Shown piece after piece: positions 26,481-34,481 of a stretch of DNA of 64,000 nt. Below the pieces are notes generated by a model, which was given only the letters and a program-made list of their open reading frames with translations, was not told where the DNA came from and searched no databases. How positions within the stretch are numbered: position 1 is the stretch's first letter; each line of letters opens with the position of its first letter. This DNA comes from Acidobacteriota bacterium. GTDB taxonomy: Bacteria > Acidobacteriota > Thermoanaerobaculia > Multivoradales > J023. A program made the position numbers and the translations under genes. Where the stretch lies: the NCBI GenBank assembly GCA_029263315.1, contig JAJCXR010000026.1:186001-250000 (forward strand), written 5' to 3'.

Positions 26481-27569
26481 ATGACCGACAACCCACTCAG
26501 GCTACGCAAGATCCACCATGTTGAAATGTGGGTGGGCAATGCCAAGCAGGCCGCCTACTTTTATCGCAAGGCCTTTGGCTTCCGACAGATCGCCTACGCC
26601 GGTCTGGAGACCGGGCGACGGGACATTTGTTCCTTTGTCCTCGAGCAAGGGCAGGCGAAGCTGGTGCTCACCTCCTCCTTTGACCCCGAATCTGAGATCA
26701 GCCGGCACGCCAGCTTGCACGGTGACGGCGTCAAGGACATCTGTTTCCATGTCGACGATGCCGACTTGACCTTCGCCAAGGTCGTCGAGTGCGGCGCCGA
26801 GCCCGTGGCAGAGCCGTACGACATGCAAGACGAGCACGGCACGGTGCGGCGGGCCACCGTCGCCACCTACGGCGACACTGTCCATTCGTTGGTCTCGGAT
26901 GGCAAGTACAAGGGCCCTTTTCTACCCGGATATGTCGAGGATATCGTCGAGACGGAGGACGCCGGTCTGCTGCGCTTCGACCACATGGTCGGCAACGTCG
27001 AGCTCGGCAAGATGGAGCATTGGGCGGACTGGTACAGCAAAGTGCTGGGATTCAAGCGCTATATCCAGTTCGACGACAGCCAGATCGCCACGGAATACAG
27101 TGCGCTGATGAGCATCGTCATGTCCGACAACTCCTACTCGATCAAATTCCCGATCAACGAGCCGGCCCAGGGTCGCAACAAGAGCCAAATCGAGGAGTAC
27201 CTCGATTACTACCGCGGTCCCGGTGTGCAGCACATCGCCATGTTGACCAGCGACATCGTCAAGACGGTGACGCGGCTCATGGACAACGGGGTCAAATTCA
27301 TTGCCGTGCCCGACACCTACTACGAGAATTTGCCCGAGCGGGTCGGCGAAATCGATGAAAGCATCCGCGACTTGCAGCCCCTGGGCATCCTGGCCGACCG
27401 CGACGATGAAGGCTATTTGCTCCAGCTCTTCACCCAACCGGTGGTGGACCGCCCGACGCTATTCTTCGAGATCATTCAGCGCAAGGGCAGCCGTGGTTTT
27501 GGGGAAGGCAACTTCAAAGCCCTATTCGAAGCCATTGAGCGGGAGCAGGCGCGCCGGGGCAACCTGTAG
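26481..27569 (+). CDS. hppD: 4-hydroxyphenylpyruvate dioxygenase
   Basis: Non-haem Fe(II) enzyme converting 4-hydroxyphenylpyruvate to homogentisate in tyrosine catabolism. Its 362 residues form two vicinal-oxygen-chelate domains. The iron triad is visible in [21 protein letters not shown] and [10 protein letters not shown]. The C-terminal [15 protein letters not shown] helix closes the active site. I start at ATG 26481, giving [20 protein letters not shown]; an upstream in-frame start at 26430 lacks support. hmgA follows after 31 bases. Confidence 0.95.
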   Translation: MTDNPLRLRKIHHVEMWVGNAKQAAYFYRKAFGFRQIAYAGLETGRRDICSFVLEQGQAKLVLTSSFDPESEISRHASLHGDGVKDICFHVDDADLTFAKVVECGAEPVAEPYDMQDEHGTVRRATVATYGDTVHSLVSDGKYKGPFLPGYVEDIVETEDAGLLRFDHMVGNVELGKMEHWADWYSKVLGFKRYIQFDDSQIATEYSALMSIVMSDNSYSIKFPINEPAQGRNKSQIEEYLDYYRGPGVQHIAMLTSDIVKTVTRLMDNGVKFIAVPDTYYENLPERVGEIDESIRDLQPLGILADRDDEGYLLQLFTQPVVDRPTLFFEIIQRKGSRGFGEGNFKALFEAIEREQARRGNL

Positions 27570-27600
27570 GCCGGCGCCGGAAGAGAGGACGACACAACCC

Positions 27601-28758
27601 ATGTATTACTACAAGCTCGGTAACATTCCCCATAAACGCCACGTCCAGTTCCGCCAGCCGGACGGCTCCCTCTACCACGAGGAGCTGATGGGCATTCACG
27701 GCTTCGACGGCATTCAATCGATCCTCTATCACCTGCGACCGCCAACCCAAGTGCGCAAGGTCGAGCTGGTTCGCAAGGTGGAGATCGATTACGAAGAGCA
27801 AGAGCATGTGCGCCATCGTCACCTCCCGGTGGTGGATATCGAAGCCGGCGGCAACGCGGTCGACGGCCGCGTGGCGATGATGGGCAACAACGATGTGGTG
27901 CTCTATGTGGTGAAGCCCACCGAAGCCATGGACTACTTCTACCGTTTTGCCCACGGCGATGAGGTGATCTTCATCCATGACGGCAGTGGTGTGTTGGAAA
28001 GCCAGTTCGGGACCCTGCGCTATCGCCCCGGGGATTATCTGGTGATCCCCACCGGTGTCATGTGGCGTATCGTGCCCGACCCCGATGTCGAGCAGCGCAT
28101 GTTGGTGATCGAGTCCTTCGGCCATGTGGTGCCGCCCAAGCGCTACCTCAACAACTACGGCCAATTCCTCGAGCACTCCCCCTTTTGCGAACGGGATATC
28201 AGGCCACCGGATGAGCTGGTAACCCACGACAAAAGCGGTGAATTCGAGGTCAGGGTCAAGGCCCGGGGTTGCATCACGCGCTTCGTCTATGACCACCATC
28301 CCCTCGATATCGTGGGTTGGGACGGCCACCTCTGGCCCTACGCTTTCAATATCGAAGACTTCGAGCCCATCACCGGTCGCATCCACCAGCCGCCGCCGGT
28401 GCACCAGACCTTCGCCGGCCCCGGTTTTGTCATCTGTTCCTTTGTGCCGCGGCTCTTCGACTATCACCCACAGGCCATCCCAGCGCCCTACAACCACTCC
28501 AATGTGGACTCCGACGAAGTGCTCTACTACGTCGAGGGCGATTTCATGTCACGCAAGGGGGTGGGTCGGGCGTCCTTCACGGTGCACCCGAACGGTATTC
28601 CCCACGGGCCGCACCCGGGAACCTACGAGGCATCCATCGGCAAGGAGAAGACCGAAGAGCTGGCGGTCATGGTAGACACCTTCCGGCCCCTGAGGCTGAC
28701 CAAGCAAGCGTCTCGGCACGAGGACGAAACCTATCCCTACAGCTGGTTACCCCACTAG
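27601..28758 (+). CDS. hmgA: homogentisate 1,2-dioxygenase
   Basis: Cupin-fold Fe(II) dioxygenase that opens the homogentisate ring to maleylacetoacetate. Its 385 residues start MYYYKLGNIPHKRHVQF. The protein contains NDVVLYVVKPTE, FIHDGSGVLESQFGTLRYRPGDYLVIPTGVMWRI, and the metal-site region HSNVDSDEVLYYVEGDF plus HPNGIPHGPHPG. This is the shorter bacterial form, common in non-proteobacteria. It lies directly after hppD. The frame is open upstream through hppD in another phase, which is a shadow. Confidence 0.93.
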   Translation: MYYYKLGNIPHKRHVQFRQPDGSLYHEELMGIHGFDGIQSILYHLRPPTQVRKVELVRKVEIDYEEQEHVRHRHLPVVDIEAGGNAVDGRVAMMGNNDVVLYVVKPTEAMDYFYRFAHGDEVIFIHDGSGVLESQFGTLRYRPGDYLVIPTGVMWRIVPDPDVEQRMLVIESFGHVVPPKRYLNNYGQFLEHSPFCERDIRPPDELVTHDKSGEFEVRVKARGCITRFVYDHHPLDIVGWDGHLWPYAFNIEDFEPITGRIHQPPPVHQTFAGPGFVICSFVPRLFDYHPQAIPAPYNHSNVDSDEVLYYVEGDFMSRKGVGRASFTVHPNGIPHGPHPGTYEASIGKEKTEELAVMVDTFRPLRLTKQASRHEDETYPYSWLPH

Positions 28759-28760
28759 AG

Positions 28761-29441
28761 TTGGCAACCCAGCACGACTCCGCCTTGCACGTCTTCTTGA
28801 TCCACGGCATGGGCCGCACGCCCATGTCGATGTGGATCCTGAAACATAGGCTGCAACGGGCGGGGTATCGCGTCAGCTTGTTCGGCTATCTCGTCACCTC
28901 GAACACGCTCGATACGATCTGCGAGCGTTTCTTGGACCACGTGGCACAACAGTTGGGGAGGGGCGGCAGGAGCTCCTACGCCGTGGTCGGCCACTCGCTG
29001 GGCAATATCATTACCCGTTACTCCAGTCCGCGCCTGCCGGCGGGTTTCGAGAGATTTGTCATGCTGGCGCCGCCCAATCGGCCGCCCGCCATGGCCCGGG
29101 CCCTGAGGGACAACTGGTTGTTCAAGGCGGCGACCCGCGATGCTGGGCAACGGCTCTCCGACGACCAGTTCTATGCCGCTCTACCCGTCCCCGAGGTGCC
29201 GTCGTTGATCATCGCCGGAACCCGTGGTCCGCGGTTTCGCTGGCTCCCCTTCCGAGGCAAAACCAACGACACCATCGTCGGCCTCGAAGAGACGTTCCTG
29301 GAAGGCATTCCCGTGCAACGGGTTCATGCCGCCCACAGTTTCTTGATGAACCGCCGCGATGTCTTCCGTTGGGTGGACGCCTTTCTATCTTCCGGCGACC
29401 CGGTCGCGGCGACGGAGCAGGCCACCCCCGGGGCCCCGTGA
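28761..29441 (+). CDS. alpha/beta hydrolase
   Basis: 226 residues. FLIHGMGRTP near the N-terminus provides the oxyanion-hole region, AVVGHSLGNIITRY carries the nucleophile Ser, and HAAHSFLMN near the C-terminus supplies the likely catalytic His. The substrate is unknown. It starts at TTG 28761, two bases after the hmgA stop, with no strong ribosome site, so translational coupling is likely. Its place after hmgA is where maleylacetoacetate isomerase or fumarylacetoacetase would be expected; it resembles neither. Confidence 0.78.
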   Translation: MATQHDSALHVFLIHGMGRTPMSMWILKHRLQRAGYRVSLFGYLVTSNTLDTICERFLDHVAQQLGRGGRSSYAVVGHSLGNIITRYSSPRLPAGFERFVMLAPPNRPPAMARALRDNWLFKAATRDAGQRLSDDQFYAALPVPEVPSLIIAGTRGPRFRWLPFRGKTNDTIVGLEETFLEGIPVQRVHAAHSFLMNRRDVFRWVDAFLSSGDPVAATEQATPGAP

Positions 29442-29509
29442 TAGGATTCGCGACCGGTTCTAAGGGATGAAATGTGAAATGGGCCTTGATGCGAGGGCCG
29501 CCGGGTTGT

Positions 29510-29545
29510 GGTTTCGCCGCCACCTACGGTTCCGCCGCCACCTAC
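29510..29545 (+). repeat. 18-bp tandem duplication
   Basis: GGTTTCGCCGCCACCTAC (29510-29527) is followed at once by GGTTCCGCCGCCACCTAC (29528-29545), one mismatch. It lies in the leader of the CNB-FHA gene, 25 bases before the start codon. Confidence 0.85.
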
Positions 29546-29569
29546 TGTGTTGCGGGAGAGCTTGCCGCC

Positions 29570-30289
29570 ATGACCTACTCGATCGTCGAATTCCAAACCC
29601 ATGAGATGGTCTTCAAGCAGGGCGAAGACGGCGACCACATGTACCTCGTGCAGGAGGGTGAGGTCGAGGTTCTGCATGAGATCGGCGGCGTTCAGAAGCA
29701 GATGGCGGTGCTCGACCGGGGCGATTTTTTCGGTGAGATGGCCGTTTTGGAGAAGGAGCCACGGTCTCACTCCGTCAGGGCCTTGACCTCCACCAAGTTG
29801 GTCACCATCGATCGGGCCGGTTTCAAGAGCATGTTGACCCGCAACGCCGACATCTCGGTTCGGATGATCCGCAAGCTCAGCAAGCGCCTACTGTCGGCGG
29901 AAGACATGCTGTTGCGTGCCTATGCGGGCACCGCCTCATCGGCGGACGCCAGCCCGGATCTGGTGGCCGGCGAGGCGCGCTTGTTGTTTGTCTCCGAGCG
30001 TCTGGAGCTACCCCTTCCGGTGCAGCCCGAGGTCAAGGTTGGGCGCATCGATCCGATCAACCACGTGCATCCCGATGTCGACCTGACCAAAATCGACAAG
30101 CAGCTCACCACCAGCCGCCGCCATGCTCGCCTGCTGCGGCGTAGCGACGGCTTCTTCATCCAAGAAGAGCAGGCCACGAACGGCACCTTTGTCAACGGAC
30201 AGCGCATCTCGGCCGAGCGGCCGCTGGAGATCCGCTCCGGTGACGACATCATGTTCGGAGCCGTTCATATGAGATTTCTCGTCGATTGA
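29570..30289 (+). CDS. cyclic-nucleotide-binding/FHA domain protein
   Basis: 239 residues joining two signalling domains. Residues 1-115 form a cNMP-binding (Crp-like) beta-roll: MVFKQGEDGDHMYLVQEGEVEVL, then GDFFGEMAVLEKEPRSHSVRA, close to the phosphate-binding cassette. Residues 135-239 form an FHA-type fold that binds phosphothreonine, with TTSRRHARLLRRSDGFFIQEEQATNGTFVNGQRI. There is no DNA-binding helix, so it is not a Crp regulator. GGAGAG precedes ATG 29570. It may link cyclic nucleotide levels to Ser/Thr phosphorylation (inference). Confidence 0.9.
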   Translation: MTYSIVEFQTHEMVFKQGEDGDHMYLVQEGEVEVLHEIGGVQKQMAVLDRGDFFGEMAVLEKEPRSHSVRALTSTKLVTIDRAGFKSMLTRNADISVRMIRKLSKRLLSAEDMLLRAYAGTASSADASPDLVAGEARLLFVSERLELPLPVQPEVKVGRIDPINHVHPDVDLTKIDKQLTTSRRHARLLRRSDGFFIQEEQATNGTFVNGQRISAERPLEIRSGDDIMFGAVHMRFLVD

Positions 30290-30337
30290 GCTCGCGACCT
30301 AATCCAAAAGCAGCGGCTTTGCGTACTACTCCACGAG

Positions 30338-31120
30338 ATGCAGAGTGAACATCTCCAGCGTCCGCGGCTTCTGGTTTTCACCCTGGGTGAACGCCAGGAG
30401 TCGCGGCGTCGGCGCTTATTGCCGGCCGCCTTGCGCGGCGAAGAGTGTCGCCTGCACCGCGCCTGCCTTGACCAAGCCCTAGAGGCGGGTCGCCAAGCAT
30501 GCTTCGATCTCGAGGTTTCCTCGCCCTCACCTTTGGGTGGCCTGGCACCGGACATCATTCCCAGGCGCCAGGCTAGGGGCTCCTTCGCCCAGCGCATTAC
30601 GGCTGCCCTGCGGCGGGCTTTTGCCCGCAGCGGCCAACCGCTGGTCTTGGTGGGTTCCGACGTGCCGGGCTTGCGGGCCGAGCACTTCCAGCAGACCCGA
30701 GAAGCCCTGGCGGCGGATCCCCGACGGGTCGTCGTCGGACCGTCACCGGACGGCGGTTTCTACTTGCTGGCCGCGACGCAGCCTTTGGATTCGGTCCTCG
30801 ACCAGGTTCGTTGGCGCTGCCGCGGCACCCTGGCCAGTCTTCGCCGCGCCCTGCGCCGGGCCGGCCGGCCACTGACCTTGCTCGCTCCCTTGGCCGATCT
30901 GGATCGACGCAGCGACCTGGAGCAATGGTTGGCCGGACAAAAACTCCGGCGCTCCCTGGTCGACTCCGTATGGGGTCACCTGGTGGCGCTCCTGTTGGAA
31001 ATCCTCGCCGCCCTGCGCCGGGCCGGGCCGGCCTATCGCCGGAGCGCTCAGGGTCGCGGCACGCTCCGCACCCCTTGGGTTCGCGGACCGCCGCCGATCA
31101 CCTCCCTCTTCGTCCTGTAA
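30338..31120 (+). CDS. TIGR04282/DUF2064-type glycosyltransferase
   Basis: 260 residues of the nucleotide-sugar-transferase-like DUF2064 family: PLVLVGSDVPGLRAEHFQ, then RVVVGPSPDGGFYLLAATQPLDSV, and LADLDRRSDLEQWLA. NCBI curation names TIGR04282 an arsenosugar-biosynthesis glycosyltransferase; other members occur outside such clusters. The usual N-terminal PGxxKTRL nucleotide motif is degenerate here (RQESRRRRLLP). A C-terminal extension of about 45 residues is basic. It lies 162 bases before the ArsM-like gene, which makes a joint pathway plausible. Confidence 0.75.
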   Translation: MQSEHLQRPRLLVFTLGERQESRRRRLLPAALRGEECRLHRACLDQALEAGRQACFDLEVSSPSPLGGLAPDIIPRRQARGSFAQRITAALRRAFARSGQPLVLVGSDVPGLRAEHFQQTREALAADPRRVVVGPSPDGGFYLLAATQPLDSVLDQVRWRCRGTLASLRRALRRAGRPLTLLAPLADLDRRSDLEQWLAGQKLRRSLVDSVWGHLVALLLEILAALRRAGPAYRRSAQGRGTLRTPWVRGPPPITSLFVL

Positions 31121-31282
31121 TCGACCATCGGTCGGTGTCTCGTCGGTTGCCACCGATGAGCCTCGAGGCCGTTTGCACGCGAGCCCGGACCCACCTGTCG
31201 GTGTCCGACATCGCTTTTCCCAATGCATTTGCTCACATCACCGGACGCCCTAGAAGGGTGCTTTGGTCGGAGGTAGTGTCGT

Positions 31283-32458
31283 ATGGAAACCCAGAGTCAC
31301 GCGGAAACCGCCGTGAAAGAACGTTATGGACAGGCTGCGATGGCCCAGGAAGCGGCCCTCTGCTGTCCCGTGGACTACGATCCGCAGTATTTGAAGGCCA
31401 TTCCCGAGGAGGTCATCGCCCGCGACTACGGCTGCGGGGACCCGAGCCAACACCTGAAGGAGGGGGAGACGGTGCTCGACCTGGGGAGCGGCACCGGCAA
31501 GATTTGTTTCATCGCCTCTCAGGTGGTCGGCCCCAAGGGCAAGGTCATCGGCGTCGACATGACCTCCGAGATGCTCGATGTGGCCCGTCGTAATGCACCC
31601 GTGGTGGCCGATACCATCGGCTACGGCAATGTCGAGTTCAAGCGCGGGGTCATCCAGGACCTCAGCCTCGATCTGGACCTCCTCGACAAGGAGCTGACGG
31701 CGCGGCCGATCCAAGGGGCCGACGCTTATTTGGCCAGTGAGAAGCTGATCGCCCGATTGCGTCGCGAAAGCCCCTTGGTGGCCGATGACAGCGTTGACGT
31801 GGTGGTTTCCAACTGTGTGCTCAATCTGGTGGCGGCGTCCCACAAGCGGCAGCTCTTCGAAGAGATTCACCGCGTATTGCGGCGTGGTGGCCGGGCGGTG
31901 ATCTCCGACATCGTCTGCGACGAGGTGGTGACGGAAGAGATGATGCAGGACGCCGAGCTGTGGAGCGGTTGCATCTCGGGGGCTTTCACCGAGGAGGGTT
32001 TCCTCGAAGCCTTCGAGGAGGCGGGTTTCTATGGCATCCGAGTCTTGTCACGGCAGGAGGAGCCCTGGCGCACCGTGCAAGGCATCGAGTTCCGTTCGCT
32101 CACCATCGAAGCCTTCAAAGGCAAAGAGGGGGAGTGCTGGGAGCGTCATCAGGCGGTTATCTATCGCGGGCCTTTCAAGGAGGTGCTCGACGACGACGAC
32201 CATCGCATGCAGCGGGGGCGACGCTATGCGGTCTGCGACAAGACCTACCAGCTCTATCGCCAGGAACCCTATCGCCAGCACTTCGATTTTGTGGAGCCCC
32301 GGGTCGAGATTCCGTTGCACGACGCCGAGCCCTTCGACTGCACGGTGACGGGGTTGCGCCACCCCCGGGTGAGCAAAGGGGTGGATTACGAGGCCACCAG
32401 CGAAGCGACGGCATGCTGTGAACCCAGCCCGGGCGGGGGCGCCAATGGTTGCTGCTGA
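31283..32458 (+). CDS. ArsM-like arsenite S-adenosylmethionine methyltransferase
   Basis: 391 residues with a class I methyltransferase core: VLDLGSGTGKICFIASQVVGPKGKVIGVDMT. The Cys residues used by ArsM for As(III) binding are present at C178 (VVSNCVLNL) and C230 (LWSGCISGA). N-terminal C27, C28 and C51 offer the further thiols. The 130-residue C-terminal part (RGRRYAVCDKTYQLY, EPFDCTVTGLRHPRVSKG) ends in a Cys-rich tail with two CC pairs. It probably methylates arsenite; another thiophilic substrate is possible. GGAGG precedes the ATG, and the radical SAM gene overlaps its end by 14 bases. Confidence 0.82.
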   Translation: METQSHAETAVKERYGQAAMAQEAALCCPVDYDPQYLKAIPEEVIARDYGCGDPSQHLKEGETVLDLGSGTGKICFIASQVVGPKGKVIGVDMTSEMLDVARRNAPVVADTIGYGNVEFKRGVIQDLSLDLDLLDKELTARPIQGADAYLASEKLIARLRRESPLVADDSVDVVVSNCVLNLVAASHKRQLFEEIHRVLRRGGRAVISDIVCDEVVTEEMMQDAELWSGCISGAFTEEGFLEAFEEAGFYGIRVLSRQEEPWRTVQGIEFRSLTIEAFKGKEGECWERHQAVIYRGPFKEVLDDDDHRMQRGRRYAVCDKTYQLYRQEPYRQHFDFVEPRVEIPLHDAEPFDCTVTGLRHPRVSKGVDYEATSEATACCEPSPGGGANGCC

Positions 32459-33356
32459 AGGGCAACGCCAGGAGCTGACCGCGGCCTCGCCGCGGGTGGC
32501 CCTGCGCTCCCTGGACACGCTGTGGTTTCAGGTGGCGGGCACGCTGTGCAATCTCGCCTGTAGCCACTGCTTCATCTCGTGCTCGCCGACCAACCGTACC
32601 CACGAGCACATGTCGCTGGAGCAAGTGCGCACCTACCTCGAGGAAGGGGTGCGCTTGGGGGTCAAGGAGTACTACTTCACCGGTGGTGAGCCGTTTCTCA
32701 ATCCCCAGATGGAGGAGATCCTCGAAGCTGCCCTGGCCTGCGGTCCGGCGACGGTTTTGAGCAACGGCCTGTTGCTGGATGTGGAGCGTTGCCGCCGCTT
32801 GAAGGCATTGTCGGAGGCCTCCGACTATTCCTTGGACCTGCGTATTTCCCTCGACGGTTACGACGCCGAGAGCAACGATCCAATCCGCGGCGAGGGTACC
32901 TTTGAGCGCATTCTGAAAGGTGCCGTCAACGCCGAGGAGGCGGGATTGACACCGGTCATGACGGTGACGGAGGTGCTGCAGGAGAATGCCACGCAACAGG
33001 GCCGCCAGCGTTTCCTGGCCTTGCTCGAAGCGCGGGGCATCGCCAGGCCACGCTTGAAGATCCTGCCGGTCTTCCAACTCGGTGCCGAAGCGGAACGCAG
33101 CGGCGCCTATGCCGAATGGCAGCGCCTGGCCTCGACGGACGAGGGTGAAGACGGGCCCGGTGCCGAAAGTTGGGAGCATTTGCAGTGCAGCTCCTGCCGC
33201 ATGGTGACCGATCAAGGGGTCTGGGTTTGCCCCATCTTGATCAACGAACCCACGGGGAGGATGGGCGAGCGCTTGACGGACACCCTCGACAGCTTTCCCC
33301 TGGATCATCCAGCATGCTGGACGTGCCATGTGCATGGCGTCAGCTGCAAGACGTAG
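32445..33356 (+). CDS. radical SAM protein with SPASM-like C-terminal cysteine cluster
   Basis: 303 residues from ATG 32445, overlapping the methyltransferase end. The 4Fe-4S site is C35-x3-C39-x2-C42 (TLCNLACSHCFISC) with an extra Cys at 46. The GGEP motif follows in YFTGGEPFLNP. The C-terminus has C248, C251, C262, C291, C294 and C301, spaced like a SPASM/twitch domain for a second cluster. It lacks the DUF3641 tail of canonical ArsS. Its substrate is unknown; the context suggests a methylated arsenical. An in-frame GTG start 27 bases upstream is possible. Confidence 0.85.
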   Translation: MVAAEGQRQELTAASPRVALRSLDTLWFQVAGTLCNLACSHCFISCSPTNRTHEHMSLEQVRTYLEEGVRLGVKEYYFTGGEPFLNPQMEEILEAALACGPATVLSNGLLLDVERCRRLKALSEASDYSLDLRISLDGYDAESNDPIRGEGTFERILKGAVNAEEAGLTPVMTVTEVLQENATQQGRQRFLALLEARGIARPRLKILPVFQLGAEAERSGAYAEWQRLASTDEGEDGPGAESWEHLQCSSCRMVTDQGVWVCPILINEPTGRMGERLTDTLDSFPLDHPACWTCHVHGVSCKT

Positions 33357-33371
33357 ATACGGGGTCGAGCC

Positions 33372-34397
33372 ATGAGCCAACGCATACCTGAAGACGAGGT
33401 CGACAAAGAACAGCGGGCCCGCCGCGATGTCGCGGTCGATAAGCTGACCGCCCACCGGGGCATGGCCACTTGGGGGGAACGCCTCGTGCCCTTGGGCGAG
33501 TTTCGTCAGGCGGCACAGGGTTATGGGAGGCAATTGGACGCCGCCGCGAGGCAGCAGCAGGAGGCGAATTTCCTCGAGCCCCAAGCCGACGGCGTCCGCG
33601 TCGAAGGGCCGTTCTCGAAAATCGCTGTCTTCGGCGGCGTCTACAACAACAGCTACGCTCTCGAAGCGCTGCTCGAAGATGCCCGGCGAAGAGGTGCCGA
33701 GGCGGTCTACTGCCTGGGGGACTTTGGCGGCTTCGGGCCGCATCCCGAAAAGGTCTGGCCGCTGTTGCGGCAAGGGGAGGTGCGCTGCATCCAAGGTAAC
33801 TACGAAGCGTCGTTGTCCTCCGGTCGCGAGGACTGCAACTGTGGCTACGCCGATCCGCGGGACAACCACTTCGCCAAGATCTCCTACGACTATACGGCGA
33901 CGAGGTGCTCCCCGGAGTACAAGCGATGGATGGGCACCCATCCCCTGCGGCGCCGCGTGCGGGTGGGCGATCATGAGCTGCTGCTCGTCCACGGCTCGCC
34001 CCGTCAAATCAATGAGTTTCTCTTTGCCTCCGCCGCCTCGACGCCTTACCTCGAGGTATTGCTCAACGAAGAGCGCTGCGACGGCATGCTGTGTACCCAC
34101 AGCGGTCTGCACTGGCATCGGCGTTTGCCGTCGGGGCGTCATGCCGTCAACGTCGGAGTCATCGGCCGTCCGGCCAACGACGGCGCCACCCACGTTTGGT
34201 ATAGCCTGCTGACCGACGGCGGAGCCGCCGGGCTCAGCGTCGAGTTGGCGCCCTTGGTCTACGATCACCAATCCTTGGCCCAGGACATGCGCGACGAAGA
34301 TCTGCCCCAGGAATTCGTCGAGACGATTCTCACCGGCTGGTGGACGACCTGTTTGGAGATCTTGCCCGCTAAAGAACGGGCCCGGTCGAAATTCTGA
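33372..34397 (+). CDS. calcineurin-like metallophosphoesterase with altered first metal motif
   Basis: 341 residues. After an 80-residue leader, a phosphoesterase fold is visible: YCLGDFGGFGPHP (GD motif, 116-117), CIQGNYEASL (142-145), LLLVHGSP (His207) and CTHSGLHWH (242-249). The first motif, normally DxH, reads VFGGVYNN (residues 87-93), so two usual ligands are missing. It may bind only one metal or have changed function. It lies 15 bases after the radical SAM gene. Possible role is removal of a phosphate or nucleotide intermediate (inference). Confidence 0.78.
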   Translation: MSQRIPEDEVDKEQRARRDVAVDKLTAHRGMATWGERLVPLGEFRQAAQGYGRQLDAAARQQQEANFLEPQADGVRVEGPFSKIAVFGGVYNNSYALEALLEDARRRGAEAVYCLGDFGGFGPHPEKVWPLLRQGEVRCIQGNYEASLSSGREDCNCGYADPRDNHFAKISYDYTATRCSPEYKRWMGTHPLRRRVRVGDHELLLVHGSPRQINEFLFASAASTPYLEVLLNEERCDGMLCTHSGLHWHRRLPSGRHAVNVGVIGRPANDGATHVWYSLLTDGGAAGLSVELAPLVYDHQSLAQDMRDEDLPQEFVETILTGWWTTCLEILPAKERARSKF

Positions 34398-34481
34398 CCT
34401 CGTTGGTGACGCTAGAGAGCTCACCGCGCCCCGTTCATCCAACATCGCCCACCGGGCGAAACATCCTGCACAGGACAACCG

